A stretch of DNA of 64,000 nucleotides from CAIQJJ01 sp964606085 (GTDB lineage Bacteria; Chloroflexota; Anaerolineae; Anaerolineales; UBA4823). The DNA is taken from positions 1 through 64,000 of the forward strand of contig CAZSFD010000008.1 in NCBI GenBank assembly GCA_964606085.1, read 5' to 3'. Both the position numbers and the translations under genes were made by a program. How positions within the stretch are numbered: position 1 is the stretch's first letter; every line of letters starts with the position of its first letter. This document shows, one piece after another, positions 1 to 9,340 of the stretch. The notes under the pieces were generated by a model. That model was given only the letters and a program-made list of their open reading frames with translations. It made no database searches and was not told the DNA's origin.

Positions 1-3000
1 CGGCGGTGTAGTATTTCTTGATGGTGTTGCCGCTGACTTCGTAGTGGCCGCCCACATAGAGGGTGGTCACGTTGTTTTCCACCGCTTTGACCTGGTTGCC
101 ATCGCCATCATACGTGAAGGTGGCGATCACCGCACCATTTTTCCTGGCTTCGACCATGCGATTTTCGGCGTCGTAGGTGAAGACTTTGGCGTCCCCGGCA
201 GCCAGCTTGTAGGTCATGCTGCCGTTCTTGTCGTAGCCGACCGACGTTCCGCCCGTCCCTACCACGAAGCGTAAGGCCGCACTCCAGGGCAACATTTCGC
301 TGCCTGCCTGCACCAGATGGCCATCGAACGCGTCGGTACTTCCGCCACGGTCCATGATCATGACGGTCTCAGCCTGGTAGGTGGTTGCCCCCACTTTTAC
401 ATAATCTACATACAGGTTGCGGTCTTCAGAACCCACCACGCCATCATTGGTAAAGACGACATCAATCTGGTCGCGCCCGGTCAGGTTGGGGGTGAAGGTG
501 TAGTCCGTGTAGCTCGTGGCGCTGACCGTCCAGGTTCTCACCTTCACCTGGTTGACCCATAATTCCATCGTCGGCCAGATATTGCCAGCCACGCTGCCCC
601 TGGCGCGAATGGTGATGGCGGTGGCGGTGCTGCCGGTTGCGGGCATTTCGAGCCATTTCACCGCATGGGGATGCGCGCTGTCCAGCGGGGTATCGTAATC
701 ATAATCCACCCCTACTTTGCTGGCCAGGTTGCCGGTAGTGCCGTTGTAGGTGTAGCTTTCATCGTAGTTGCCCTGGCCTAATTGGGTTGTACATCCCAGG
801 GCGCTGTCATTGAATGTAGTACCCTTGGTCAAACGATTGAGGGTATCGTAGGTGAAGCATTGCTTCTGACCGATGTTGACGCCATCTACGATGGTGAGGA
901 TATTGCCGTTGGCATCATAATCGTAGGTCAGGTTGAGCAGGTTGTTTTGGCCGGGGTCTGCATAGGTGCCGGTTTTCATGTAGTCCATGCGCCCGCCGTC
1001 GGTTGTCCAGGGGGTGTAGTGTTGGGCGCTGACCAGGACGGGGTTGGTGCCGGTGTTGGCAGCGCCCAGGTCGCGGCGGGTGATGCGCCCGGCTTCGTCG
1101 TAGAGGCTATCCTGGACGAGGTAGTAGTTGTTGGCGGCGTTGTTGGCGTCGCGGTTGCTCATCAGCTTGTCGAGCAGCAGTTGGCGGTGGTAGGTGTGGG
1201 TGACCACTTCGCCGTCGGGGTAGGTCATGGTGACGGGCAGGTCGGCGGAGTTGTAGGTCCATTGGGTGGTGTAGGATGTGCCGTTGATCGTTTTCACTTC
1301 GCGGGTGGTGCGCCCGCGGGTGTCGTAGTCCCAGGTGGTGGAACCGGAGGCATCGGTCATGCGCGTGCGGCGGCCCAGTTCTTCGGCAGATGCGCCGCCT
1401 TCATCGTAGTAATAGTTGACGCTGCTGTTGCCGCTGCCGCAGTTTGAACTGCCGTAGGCCTTGCTGGTCAAACGGTTGAGGTTGTCATAGCCCATCGTGA
1501 TCACGCAGCCGCGGGCGTCGGTTTGGGTCAGCAGGCTGCCGAGGGCGTTGTAGGTGTAAGCCCAGTTGCCCATGTCGGGGTCAGCCATGCTCTTTTTGCG
1601 CCCGCCCAGGTCGTAAGCGAGCGTGACAGTGGCGCCGCCGCGCGTGGCGGTGAGCAGGCGGTCGGCGGCGTCGTAAGTGTAGGAGACGTCAGGGCCGGGG
1701 GCATCTACAAGGATGGTGCGCCCGAACAGGTCGGTGCGGGTGGCGGTGTAGTTGCCGCGCGGGTCGCGTATCCAGGTAACCTGGTAGCCGCTGCCGCTGA
1801 TGGTGTCGTAGCCATCGCCGTAGGTGGTTCGGGTGAAGGTTTCATCGGGGGCAGTGACGGTGTAGGGGCGTCCGGCGGCGTCGTAGGTGGTGGTGGTAGC
1901 TGAACGGTTGGTATTGTGGTCTGTCTGGTGATAACTGAATTGACCATAGGCAACAGCCAAAGGTACCGCTTGCTTGCTTAAACGGCCAGCTTCATCATAA
2001 TAGGTGTCGCCCAAAATATCGCAGGTATCTGGCAGCAAATCCGCATCGGTGCTGCAAGCATCATCCTTCAGGACTGCGCCGACCACCTGTGTTTGAAGGA
2101 TCTGGCCCAGACCATTGTAGTACTTAAGGATTTTGAAGTAGCTGCCGCCTGTGATGTGTTGCTCGGCCTGGGTATAGAAGGGGTCATTCAAGCCGAAGGT
2201 TTCACCGTAGGCCGGGTAGGTGATGCGCACGGTGGGGTTGGTGGCATCATCACCGGGGCGGACGATGGTTTTCAGCCGCCCGAAATCATCGTAGGTGGCG
2301 CTGGTGACATTGCCGTTGGGGTCGGTTTCGCCGGTGGGCAGGCTGATGGCGTAGTTGTAGGTCAGGTCGGTTTTATGGTCTTTGTCGTTCTTCGTCCATT
2401 TGACGTAGGTGTGGTAGCCATCATCGGTGCAGGGGGTACCATCGAGTTCATCGCCGCTGCCGTAGCAGGTGTAGGTGTTTTGGGGTGTGCCCTGGCCGAA
2501 AGAATCATCGTTGCCTTCTGTGGGGTAGACGGTGACGGTGGTCTGGTTGCCGTAGTCGTCGTAGGCGAAGGCGGTGTCGCTGTAGCGCGGGTCGGTGTAA
2601 TCGGCCCCGGCATAGCGCAGCAGGGTGCGCTGTTTGGTCAGCTTGCCCTGGGTGGGCGGGGCGGAGTTGGTGGTGTTGGCATCGTAGATGTATTTGGTGT
2701 GGCTGACCAGGTTGCTGGCGTCCCAATCACAACTGCCGCCTGGACAATGGTAGGTGTTTGAATAACCCGGTAAGCCAACCAGGTAGACGCTGCCGGTGGT
2801 ATTGGGGTAGTAGCGCGTCACGCTCCAGCGGTAATTCTGCCAGCCGTTATTGACCCAGTGCGATTCGTAGGTGCGCGTGCAGTTGCCATATTGGGCATTG
2901 CCCTGATCACTGGTGACATAATGGTATTCGCTGCGCGTCCCCACCCATTGGGCGTCAAAGTTGAAAGCGAGCGACTTGCTTTCGGTCAAATACGTCCAGG

Positions 3001-6000
3001 CAATGCGTATATCACCATACGACCCAATCGGAAGCGGGGCAACCGGGATATTCGTTGTTGTGGCGTACAGGCTGTCGTTGAGTGAAAGGAGGTAGCCTTC
3101 GAGGTATTCATCCAGGTATAAGTCGCCATTCAGCGCCCAGGCTTTGAAACGCCAGGTGACATCGGTGGGCAGGCTGCAGGTGGCTGGTGCGCATTGGTAG
3201 CGCATCACTTTCGATGGGTCATCCCGCTTCCATACCCGCAGGAAGAATTCGTCGTTATCGGCAATCAAAAGCACCACATACCATTGGTTGCGTTCCAAAG
3301 TCATGCTGGCAGGATATTGCCAACCCGATCCGTCATGATATTGCGCCTGAATGGTGCTGCCGCTTGCTTTAATGGCCCAGCGGTTATTCACATCGGCCGG
3401 GTCTTCCAACCCGATCACTGCCGCACCGGTTGCATCGCTCACCTTGAATTGCACCATCGCCATCCTGTTTGTGCTGATGGTGGCAGGTGAACGGTAAAAC
3501 GCATTCCAATCGGCGTCGCCATACAACTTGACCGCATGATCCCCTGCCAGGCGTGTCAGGCTGGTTGACGAGGCATCCCAATCCCAGTTTGCATCACTCA
3601 GGCTATTGAAACTATCCCCCAAATCCTGGGTATGCACCAGGGTTGTGGCGGCGCTGCCTTTGCGGTTGTCGTCCTGATAGAAGAAGGTGGTCGTGGCTGG
3701 CATGCCAGAGACCCTTTCTTGCACCATGCCGTGGCCGCGAAATTCAGAATATTCTTTGACATATTGCGATGTTTCGGCAACGCTGGCATTCGCTGAATGG
3801 TTATCATCGTTTGTGGCGGGCTCATCATAACGGTAAGTGGATGTGATGGTTTTGCCGGTCGTCCCATTCGGCAGGATATCATCGGTGACGGTCTTGGATA
3901 CCACGCGGTAACGTGTGACGACGGGCCGGGCAATAAACCAGTTCATTTGGGCATGCGTGTACGTTTTTAGCTGCCAGGCAGAATATTTATCAGCATCGGT
4001 GGGCAATTTCAGGTAGCCGCTGGTGGTTTGCCAACCATCGGTCAAAGAGAGCAATGCGAGGTCCTGGGTAACTCCCCCATTGCTCATGCTGATTCGGGCG
4101 GTGTCGCCGCCAACCACGCCTTTCAAGGTGGCGGAGAGCAGGTAATAGCTGCCAGGTCGGATCATGCTGGCAGGCATACCTTTTTGGCCAGTATTGTTGA
4201 TTTGTAAATCGCCACCGCCTGTACAAAAAGCGCTGCCACCATTGATGCCTCCCCATCCGCCTGTCGAACTGCCGCCATAGCAGGGGTTGTCTAGCGCACC
4301 AAAATGATGGATGAAGGCCAGGCTGTCGGTCGTGGTTGTTTCATACCAGGCTTCATAGGTGAAATCTACCCGACCGCCATAGCCATTGGTGGCCTGTGTC
4401 AGGTGCATATTATCGCCATAAATAAAGTTTGTCGCTGGCAGCGGCCCGGCGCCATTGTAGCCATATTCCGTGATGCGCATCAGCGTCAGTGTCTTCCCAC
4501 CTTCGCTCCACACCAGGTTCTTGAAAATCGGATTGACACCCTGCTCATCAGCGTAAGTCAACACATATTTGCGTACAAGCGCATCATCACCGAATCCGTT
4601 ACCGTTGGCATCATGCTGCACCTGGATTTCTTTCAGCCTCGAACGCTCGAAAAAGTTTTGGGAGGAAAGGCCAACATTCCAGTCATGGTCCCAGTCGGTG
4701 CGGTTTTCCTGGCGAACAAAGAAAATGCGGTAACGATTGTTGGAATAGGTGATGTCTACCGGATAGGCTGCCTGATCAACGGCGTTCTGCTCAGATTCAT
4801 CACAAATGCTTGAAATCGTTTTGCCCTGGTTGGCATTGCGGTAAATTAAACTCTGCCCATAGATATTGGTGACACGATTCAAGGCCCAGCGCCACGTTGT
4901 CCTGTGTAAATTAATCGGCTGGCCACCGCTGCAGCCATCCCAGGCCATGTAGTTGGCCCGGTTGGAGTAATTGGCGTCATTACTATTTTCACCAAAGTAG
5001 TATTTGCTGCCCGTTTTATCCCACACCACCCAATAAGACACTTCATCCTGGCCGATGTTGGGGTCGCCGGTGACGATGTATTCGATGCGCATGAAGTTTT
5101 GATCCGAAGCGTAGTATTTGCCATCGGTACCTTTGACCACCATCGTACTGACGCCATTGAAGGTCAGGTTGAAGGTATCATCGCTCGGCTCGTTGGGCGT
5201 GCCATTTTGATTGCGTTGCATATAACCGATATCTATAGACCAACCCATGCCAGCCCAGGAGGCCTGCGTCAGGGCGCTGGCGGAGTCCACCACCTGACTG
5301 TTGTAGCTGAGCGACAGGGATGGCTGCAAACCGCCTGGCCCCGGCGGTACCTGAATCGGGAATGAATAGGTGGCTGCCCCCGTGAACGAGGAAACTTGAA
5401 AACCTTTCAGGGTGGGCAGGCGCGAGGCCTCCCAGTTTTGCGTGTCAAAGTCAAAAGTAGATAAGTGGTCGCTGTGAGCGTAAATGATATTGGCTTCTGT
5501 ATCGGTCCAGCCAGGCAAGGATAGCCAGGTCTCCCATTGCGTGTCATAGTAGAACAAACGCAAGGTACTTTCATCCCCAGAAATCTGGCTTTCGTCATAT
5601 TGCACTTCAATCGTGATCGGCTCGGTGAACTTGTGGACACTTTCCTTTTCGCTCTGCCCCCAGGCCGAAATCTCGAACGCGCTGCCGCTCAAGGTATAGG
5701 GCGGCAAGGGTTCTTCATAGCCGCCTTTGCGCTGCGCTTCGGCATAGGCCGCACCCAGCGGGCGCACGCGCACATCCAGCCCTTCAGCTTTGCCTTTCTC
5801 AGCAGAGAGATAAGCCCCCTTGGGGAAATGCACCTTCACCTTGCCATGTAAACCGCTCACTTGCCCGCCATTGGCAGTCAGGGCCGCTACACCATCCTCG
5901 GCAATCGTCAGCGTTCCAGCGGCCAGTTCCCTGGCCTTCGCTTCTCCCTGCGGCTGGATCACCGCCACTTGCAGCGCAAATGGCCCAACCGCGTCCACGC

Positions 6001-6871
6001 TGGCCGCGGCCTGCAAGCGGCCAGCCCCCGCCAACGACAGGCGCAAAAGCCGCGTGGCCGGCTCGTAACCGGAATTTTCCACCGGCTGCATACCGGGTGG
6101 AAAGATCAGGCTCAAGGCGAGTTTTTCAGCCTGCTTGTCGGGGGTGTGCAAGGCCCAGGTCAGCGTGAACACATCGCCGGGGTTGATGCTGGCCGGAGAA
6201 ACGCTTAATACCAGGGAAGATTGCCCGGCGAAGGTCAACGTCAGGGCCGCAGTGGCGGCCACAACCACCGGCGGGGTGCTGGTGATGACGAGCGTGGGGG
6301 TCGGCGTCACGGTCACGGTAATGCCCGGTGTGGCGGTGGCCGTAGGGGTGAGGGTGACCGTTGGCGCCAGCGTTGGTTCGGGCATGGGGGTGGCGGTAGC
6401 TGTGGCGGTCATTTCGGGCGTGGGGGCTATCGTCGCCGTTATGGTGAACGCCGGGGTGGGGGTCAGCGTCGGCGTCGCGGTCAGCGTTGCGGTCAAAGTT
6501 TCGGCGGGCAATGGGGTGTGCGTAGGCTCAGGGGTTAGCGAAGCCGTTGGGGTCGCTGTGGGCCAAAGCACATCGGTCGCCGTGATCGGAATCACCGGCA
6601 GCAGGGTTGGCAATTCTTGGGGCGGCAGGCTTTCAGTAGGCGCAGGGGTTGCTTTTTGCTGACCCGACGCATGCAAACTGGCCGCGGCTGAGCCGCTTGC
6701 AGCCGCCGCCTGCACAGTGATGCCCGGCAGGTAGCCCGCCAGCATCGCCACCACCACCAGCAGATTCAACGCCCGCCAGCCCGCCGCGCACAGTCTGCGC
6801 CACAGGGCATACGCCGCCGGTGAATGTGCCAAAACATCCGCAATCGCTTTCGACAAAGTAATCGCTTTCAT
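1..6871 (-). CDS. Giant RHS/YD-repeat surface or secreted protein (C-terminus beyond window)
   Basis: The frame is open from an ATG at 6871 down to base 1, at least 2290 codons, and continues out of the window. Reading it directly gives a basic N-terminus with one hydrophobic segment (about residues 34-50), a Thr/Pro/Ala-rich stalk (about 65-207), beta-rich adhesin-like regions, then many YD repeats (for example LTYDYDANGN, YTYDAADRLL, TYDTLNRLTK) over roughly residues 1390-1960. A beta-sandwich stretch near residues 2070-2167, ending LYVDYVKVG, resembles carbohydrate-binding modules of the CBM36/60 type. The last visible part (YDAENRMVEA, then LYVGGHYEVSGN) is the conserved RHS core end. In this family the segment after the core is often a variable toxin or adhesin tip; here it is not visible. 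Export across the membrane and a shell-like RHS fold are inferred from the family. Confidence 0.9.
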   Translation of the reverse strand, partial: MKAITLSKAIADVLAHSPAAYALWRRLCAAGWRALNLLVVVAMLAGYLPGITVQAAAASGSAAASLHASGQQKATPAPTESLPPQELPTLLPVIPITATDVLWPTATPTASLTPEPTHTPLPAETLTATLTATPTLTPTPAFTITATIAPTPEMTATATATPMPEPTLAPTVTLTPTATATPGITVTVTPTPTLVITSTPPVVVAATAALTLTFAGQSSLVLSVSPASINPGDVFTLTWALHTPDKQAEKLALSLIFPPGMQPVENSGYEPATRLLRLSLAGAGRLQAAASVDAVGPFALQVAVIQPQGEAKARELAAGTLTIAEDGVAALTANGGQVSGLHGKVKVHFPKGAYLSAEKGKAEGLDVRVRPLGAAYAEAQRKGGYEEPLPPYTLSGSAFEISAWGQSEKESVHKFTEPITIEVQYDESQISGDESTLRLFYYDTQWETWLSLPGWTDTEANIIYAHSDHLSTFDFDTQNWEASRLPTLKGFQVSSFTGAATYSFPIQVPPGPGGLQPSLSLSYNSQVVDSASALTQASWAGMGWSIDIGYMQRNQNGTPNEPSDDTFNLTFNGVSTMVVKGTDGKYYASDQNFMRIEYIVTGDPNIGQDEVSYWVVWDKTGSKYYFGENSNDANYSNRANYMAWDGCSGGQPINLHRTTWRWALNRVTNIYGQSLIYRNANQGKTISSICDESEQNAVDQAAYPVDITYSNNRYRIFFVRQENRTDWDHDWNVGLSSQNFFERSRLKEIQVQHDANGNGFGDDALVRKYVLTYADEQGVNPIFKNLVWSEGGKTLTLMRITEYGYNGAGPLPATNFIYGDNMHLTQATNGYGGRVDFTYEAWYETTTTDSLAFIHHFGALDNPCYGGSSTGGWGGINGGSAFCTGGGDLQINNTGQKGMPASMIRPGSYYLLSATLKGVVGGDTARISMSNGGVTQDLALLSLTDGWQTTSGYLKLPTDADKYSAWQLKTYTHAQMNWFIARPVVTRYRVVSKTVTDDILPNGTTGKTITSTYRYDEPATNDDNHSANASVAETSQYVKEYSEFRGHGMVQERVSGMPATTTFFYQDDNRKGSAATTLVHTQDLGDSFNSLSDANWDWDASSTSLTRLAGDHAVKLYGDADWNAFYRSPATISTNRMAMVQFKVSDATGAAVIGLEDPADVNNRWAIKASGSTIQAQYHDGSGWQYPASMTLERNQWYVVLLIADNDEFFLRVWKRDDPSKVMRYQCAPATCSLPTDVTWRFKAWALNGDLYLDEYLEGYLLSLNDSLYATTTNIPVAPLPIGSYGDIRIAWTYLTESKSLAFNFDAQWVGTRSEYHYVTSDQGNAQYGNCTRTYESHWVNNGWQNYRWSVTRYYPNTTGSVYLVGLPGYSNTYHCPGGSCDWDASNLVSHTKYIYDANTTNSAPPTQGKLTKQRTLLRYAGADYTDPRYSDTAFAYDDYGNQTTVTVYPTEGNDDSFGQGTPQNTYTCYGSGDELDGTPCTDDGYHTYVKWTKNDKDHKTDLTYNYAISLPTGETDPNGNVTSATYDDFGRLKTIVRPGDDATNPTVRITYPAYGETFGLNDPFYTQAEQHITGGSYFKILKYYNGLGQILQTQVVGAVLKDDACSTDADLLPDTCDILGDTYYDEAGRLSKQAVPLAVAYGQFSYHQTDHNTNRSATTTTYDAAGRPYTVTAPDETFTRTTYGDGYDTISGSGYQVTWIRDPRGNYTATRTDLFGRTILVDAPGPDVSYTYDAADRLLTATRGGATVTLAYDLGGRKKSMADPDMGNWAYTYNALGSLLTQTDARGCVITMGYDNLNRLTSKAYGSSNCGSGNSSVNYYYDEGGASAEELGRRTRMTDASGSTTWDYDTRGRTTREVKTINGTSYTTQWTYNSADLPVTMTYPDGEVVTHTYHRQLLLDKLMSNRDANNAANNYYLVQDSLYDEAGRITRRDLGAANTGTNPVLVSAQHYTPWTTDGGRMDYMKTGTYADPGQNNLLNLTYDYDANGNILTIVDGVNIGQKQCFTYDTLNRLTKGTTFNDSALGCTTQLGQGNYDESYTYNGTTGNLASKVGVDYDYDTPLDSAHPHAVKWLEMPATGSTATAITIRARGSVAGNIWPTMELWVNQVKVRTWTVSATSYTDYTFTPNLTGRDQIDVVFTNDGVVGSEDRNLYVDYVKVGATTYQAETVMIMDRGGSTDAFDGHLVQAGSEMLPWSAALRFVVGTGGTSVGYDKNGSMTYKLAAGDAKVFTYDAENRMVEARKNGAVIATFTYDGDGNQVKAVENNVTTLYVGGHYEVSGNTIKKYYTA

Positions 6872-6934
6872 GGTTCCATCGTTATATTTATTAGTTATGA
6901 AGACTGAATACAGTGTAAGCCAAAATCCCGCACG

Positions 6935-6985
6935 CTCACTATCGTTTCACTATGACTTTCACTCTACGTTGACTATCGTTTGACG
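6935..6985 (-). promoter_or_regulatory. Five direct hexamer repeats at ~11-bp period upstream of RHS gene
   Basis: On the + strand the hexamers CTCACT (6935), TTCACT (6946), TTCACT (6958), TTGACT (6969) and TTGACG (6980) follow each other at steps of 11, 12, 11 and 11 bp, so they lie on one face of the helix. They sit 64-114 bp upstream of the RHS start codon. Direct repeats at this spacing are typical binding sites of OmpR/PhoB-type or SARP/BTAD-type winged-helix regulators. The regulator itself is not identified. Confidence 0.55.
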
Positions 6986-7290
6986 ATATGGCCGCACGGC
7001 AAAAACTGCCGAAAAGGATGAACTTCCCCCCACAAGAATAGGCCAAAACGCCTTCTTGCAGAGTAACAAACCCATGGGCTGCTCTGACCCGCCCGACAAA
7101 TTTGTTAGGTCAAGCCCACAGGCCACATTGTATGGATTAACCCCCGATCCAGCAACCTGTCATTTGTCATCCCAAAAGGGTGTCAAACGACCTGTTATCC
7201 CCCCCGCATCAACCCAATCCATTTCACTTACTGCCCATACGCGGCGCGTTTCTGCCCTGCTGCGCAAAGTTTGTCGCCCACAAAACTCAG

Positions 7291-7349
7291 GTTTGTAGGC
7301 TATCAACTTAAGTTTGTAGGCTACAAACTTAAGTTGATAGCCTACAAAC
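7291..7349. repeat. 59-bp near-perfect palindrome
   Basis: Arms 7291-7319 and 7321-7349 are exact reverse complements around a single central base. Each arm also contains the smaller palindrome AACTTAAGTT, and the string AAGTTTGTAG recurs, so the DNA could form a cruciform or the RNA a very stable hairpin. It abuts the next palindrome with no gap. Confidence 0.9.
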
Positions 7350-7396
7350 AATAATTGTTCGGGCAAGAACGGATCGTTCTTGCCCGAACAATTATT
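7350..7396. repeat. 22-bp-stem hairpin abutting the previous palindrome
   Basis: Arms 7350-7371 and 7375-7396 pair perfectly around a 3-nt loop (GAT). The + strand continues with TTTT, so it could act as an intrinsic terminator, but no + strand gene ends just upstream. A role as a repeat element or insulator between divergent genes is equally possible. Confidence 0.8.
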
Positions 7397-7498
7397 TTTG
7401 GCGCTTTGGAAATTCCCGTCAGCGCCGTGCAAGGCGCTGTGAGCAAACCACCCAGCGCGCTGGCAATGCGCTGCGTGGTTCATTTTGCAGTGCGATGA

Positions 7499-7504
7499 TA
7501 GAAT
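7499..7504 (+). promoter_or_regulatory. -10-like box TAGAAT 6 nt before ATG
   Basis: TGA-TAGAAT reads as an extended -10 element and is followed by only 6 nt before the ATG at 7511, with no Shine-Dalgarno sequence between. This is the arrangement of leaderless transcripts. No good -35 hexamer is seen. Confidence 0.4.
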
Positions 7505-7510
7505 CCCACC

Positions 7511-9340
7511 ATGAACCGCATCGAACTGCTCGCCCCCGCACGTGACCTGGTCGCCGGACGCCTGGCGATCAACTGCGGCGCAGATGCCGTTTACATCGGC
7601 GCGGCGAAGTTTGGCGCACGCCAGGCCGCTGGCAACCCGCTGGCCGATGTCGAGGCGCTGGCCGCCTACGCCCACCGCTATTGGGCCAGGGTCTATGCCG
7701 TGGTCAACACCCTGCTCTACGACGACGAGCTAGACGAGGCCGTGCAACTGACCCACCAACTCCACCAGGCCGGTGTAGATGCGCTGATCATCCAGGACGT
7801 GGGCCTGCTCGAATGCAGCCTGCCGCCTCTGCCACTCTACGCCAGCACGCAGATGCACAACCACACCCCCGAACGGGTGGCCTTCCTCGAAAAAGTGGGC
7901 TTCCAACGCGCCATCCTCGCCCGCGAACTCAGCCTGGAGCAGATTGCCGCCATTCGCCAGGCCACCCGCCTCGAACTGGAAACCTTCGTCCACGGGGCGT
8001 TGTGCGTGTGCTATTCGGGGCAGTGCTACCTGAGTTATGCCGTTGGCGGCAGGAGCGGCAACCGCGGCCAGTGCGCCCAGCCCTGCCGCAAGCGCTATTC
8101 GCTGGTAGATGCCAATGGCAACGTGCTGGTGAAAGAGCGCTACCTGCTCTCGCTCAAAGACCTCAACCTGACCGCTTATCTGCGCCAACTGCTCGAAACC
8201 GGCGTGACCTCGTTCAAAATCGAAGGCCGCCTGAAAGGGCCAGAATACGTCGCCAACGTCGTCGGCCACTACCGCCGCCAGTTGGATGCGCTTCTGCCAG
8301 AACTGGGGATGCGTCCGGCCGCCTCCGGCCAGGCGCTGCTCGATTTCACCCCCGACCCCGCCAAGACGTTCAACCGCGGCTACGCGCCCTATTTCATCGC
8401 CGGGCGGCAGGCGGGGCTGGCCTCGCCCGCTACGCCCAAGCACATCGGCGAGCCGCTTGGCCGCGTGACCGCCACGCAGTCTGATTCGTTCACCCTCGAT
8501 AGCGCCGCCGAACTGCACAATGGCGATGGGCTGAGCTTTTTCGATGCTTCTCACGAATTGCAAGGGACGGTGGTCAACCGCGTGGAGGGCCGCCGCATCT
8601 ACCCCGCCCGCATGGCCGGCATCGTGCGCGGCCTGGAAATCTACCGCAATCACGATCATCCATTCATCCAGCAGGCGGCCAACACCCAAACGGAACGCAA
8701 AATAGCCGTTCAGATGACCCTGGCAGAAACCCCGGCTGGCTTGTGCCTGACGGTTGAAGATGAAGATGGCGTGCGCGCCCAGGCCGCATGGCAGGGCGAA
8801 AAAGCGCCCGCCCGCCAGGGCGAACAGGCCCGCCAAAACCTGCAACGCCAACTGACCCGCCTGGGCGGCAGCGATTTCACCTGCACAGACCTGCAACTGC
8901 GCCTGACACAGCCCTATTTCCTGCCCATTTCTGCAATCAACGCCCTGCGCCGCGCCGCCCTCGCGGCCCTGGCCGCCGCCCGTCAGCGGCAATTCCCCCG
9001 GCTTTCTGGCCTGATCATCCCCAACGATGAGCCTTTCCCCGTCAGCGAGCTGGGCTTCGAGGGCAACGTACTCAACCGCAAAGCCGAAGCCTTCTACCGC
9101 CGCCACGGGGTCACACGCATTCAACCGGCAGCCGAGAGCGGCCTGGATTTACGCGGCCAGCGGGTGATGACGACCAAATTCTGCCTGAAATATCAACTGC
9201 AGGCCTGCCCGCGTGAAAAAACGCACCACGCCACCCTGGCCGAACCGGCCTACCTGATAGACGACGAAGGCCAGGGGCAAGCTACCCGCTTGCGCCTGGC
9301 CTTCGATTGTCGGGCGTGTGTGATGGAAGTGTACTTTTAA
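7511..9340 (+). CDS. Peptidase U32 family protein with DUF3656-like region (RlhA/YhbU-like)
   Basis: The 609-residue product opens with ELLAPARD and GADAVYIGAAKFGAR, the usual N-terminus of U32 proteins. At about residues 160-195 it carries the signature HGALCVCYSGQCYLSY followed by GNRGQCAQPCR, whose cysteines are thought to hold an Fe-S cluster. Large size and a divergent C-terminal half fit the DUF3656-containing subgroup. Its E. coli member RlhA is required for 5-hydroxycytidine at 23S rRNA position 2501; other U32 proteins act in tRNA hydroxylation or collagen degradation. The rRNA role here is inferred from architecture only. The gene is monocistronic and convergent with the next one, the two stop codons sharing the TTTTAA palindrome. 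Confidence 0.85.
   Translation: MNRIELLAPARDLVAGRLAINCGADAVYIGAAKFGARQAAGNPLADVEALAAYAHRYWARVYAVVNTLLYDDELDEAVQLTHQLHQAGVDALIIQDVGLLECSLPPLPLYASTQMHNHTPERVAFLEKVGFQRAILARELSLEQIAAIRQATRLELETFVHGALCVCYSGQCYLSYAVGGRSGNRGQCAQPCRKRYSLVDANGNVLVKERYLLSLKDLNLTAYLRQLLETGVTSFKIEGRLKGPEYVANVVGHYRRQLDALLPELGMRPAASGQALLDFTPDPAKTFNRGYAPYFIAGRQAGLASPATPKHIGEPLGRVTATQSDSFTLDSAAELHNGDGLSFFDASHELQGTVVNRVEGRRIYPARMAGIVRGLEIYRNHDHPFIQQAANTQTERKIAVQMTLAETPAGLCLTVEDEDGVRAQAAWQGEKAPARQGEQARQNLQRQLTRLGGSDFTCTDLQLRLTQPYFLPISAINALRRAALAALAAARQRQFPRLSGLIIPNDEPFPVSELGFEGNVLNRKAEAFYRRHGVTRIQPAAESGLDLRGQRVMTTKFCLKYQLQACPREKTHHATLAEPAYLIDDEGQGQATRLRLAFDCRACVMEVYF

Larger units (their letters stand above)
6872..7510. other. 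639-bp intergenic region between divergent RHS and U32 genes
   Basis: No convincing gene is seen here. The region holds the hexamer repeat array next to the RHS gene, a plain stretch at about 7000-7290, two abutting long palindromes (7291-7349 and 7350-7396), a small hairpin with arms CAGCGCC and GGCGCTG at about 7420-7439, and a TAGAAT box at 7499-7504 just before the U32 start. An antisense frame at 7160-7675 runs through the palindromes and into the U32 gene and is not credible. Confidence 0.7.

Noticed and set aside
782..2761. Valine/glycine-rich open frames on the + strand inside the RHS region
   Set aside because: They mirror the YD repeats of the minus-strand gene, which reads continuously through this region.
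7160..7675. 171-codon frame on the minus strand
   Set aside because: It runs through the two palindromes and overlaps the U32 gene start; no motif or ribosome site supports it.
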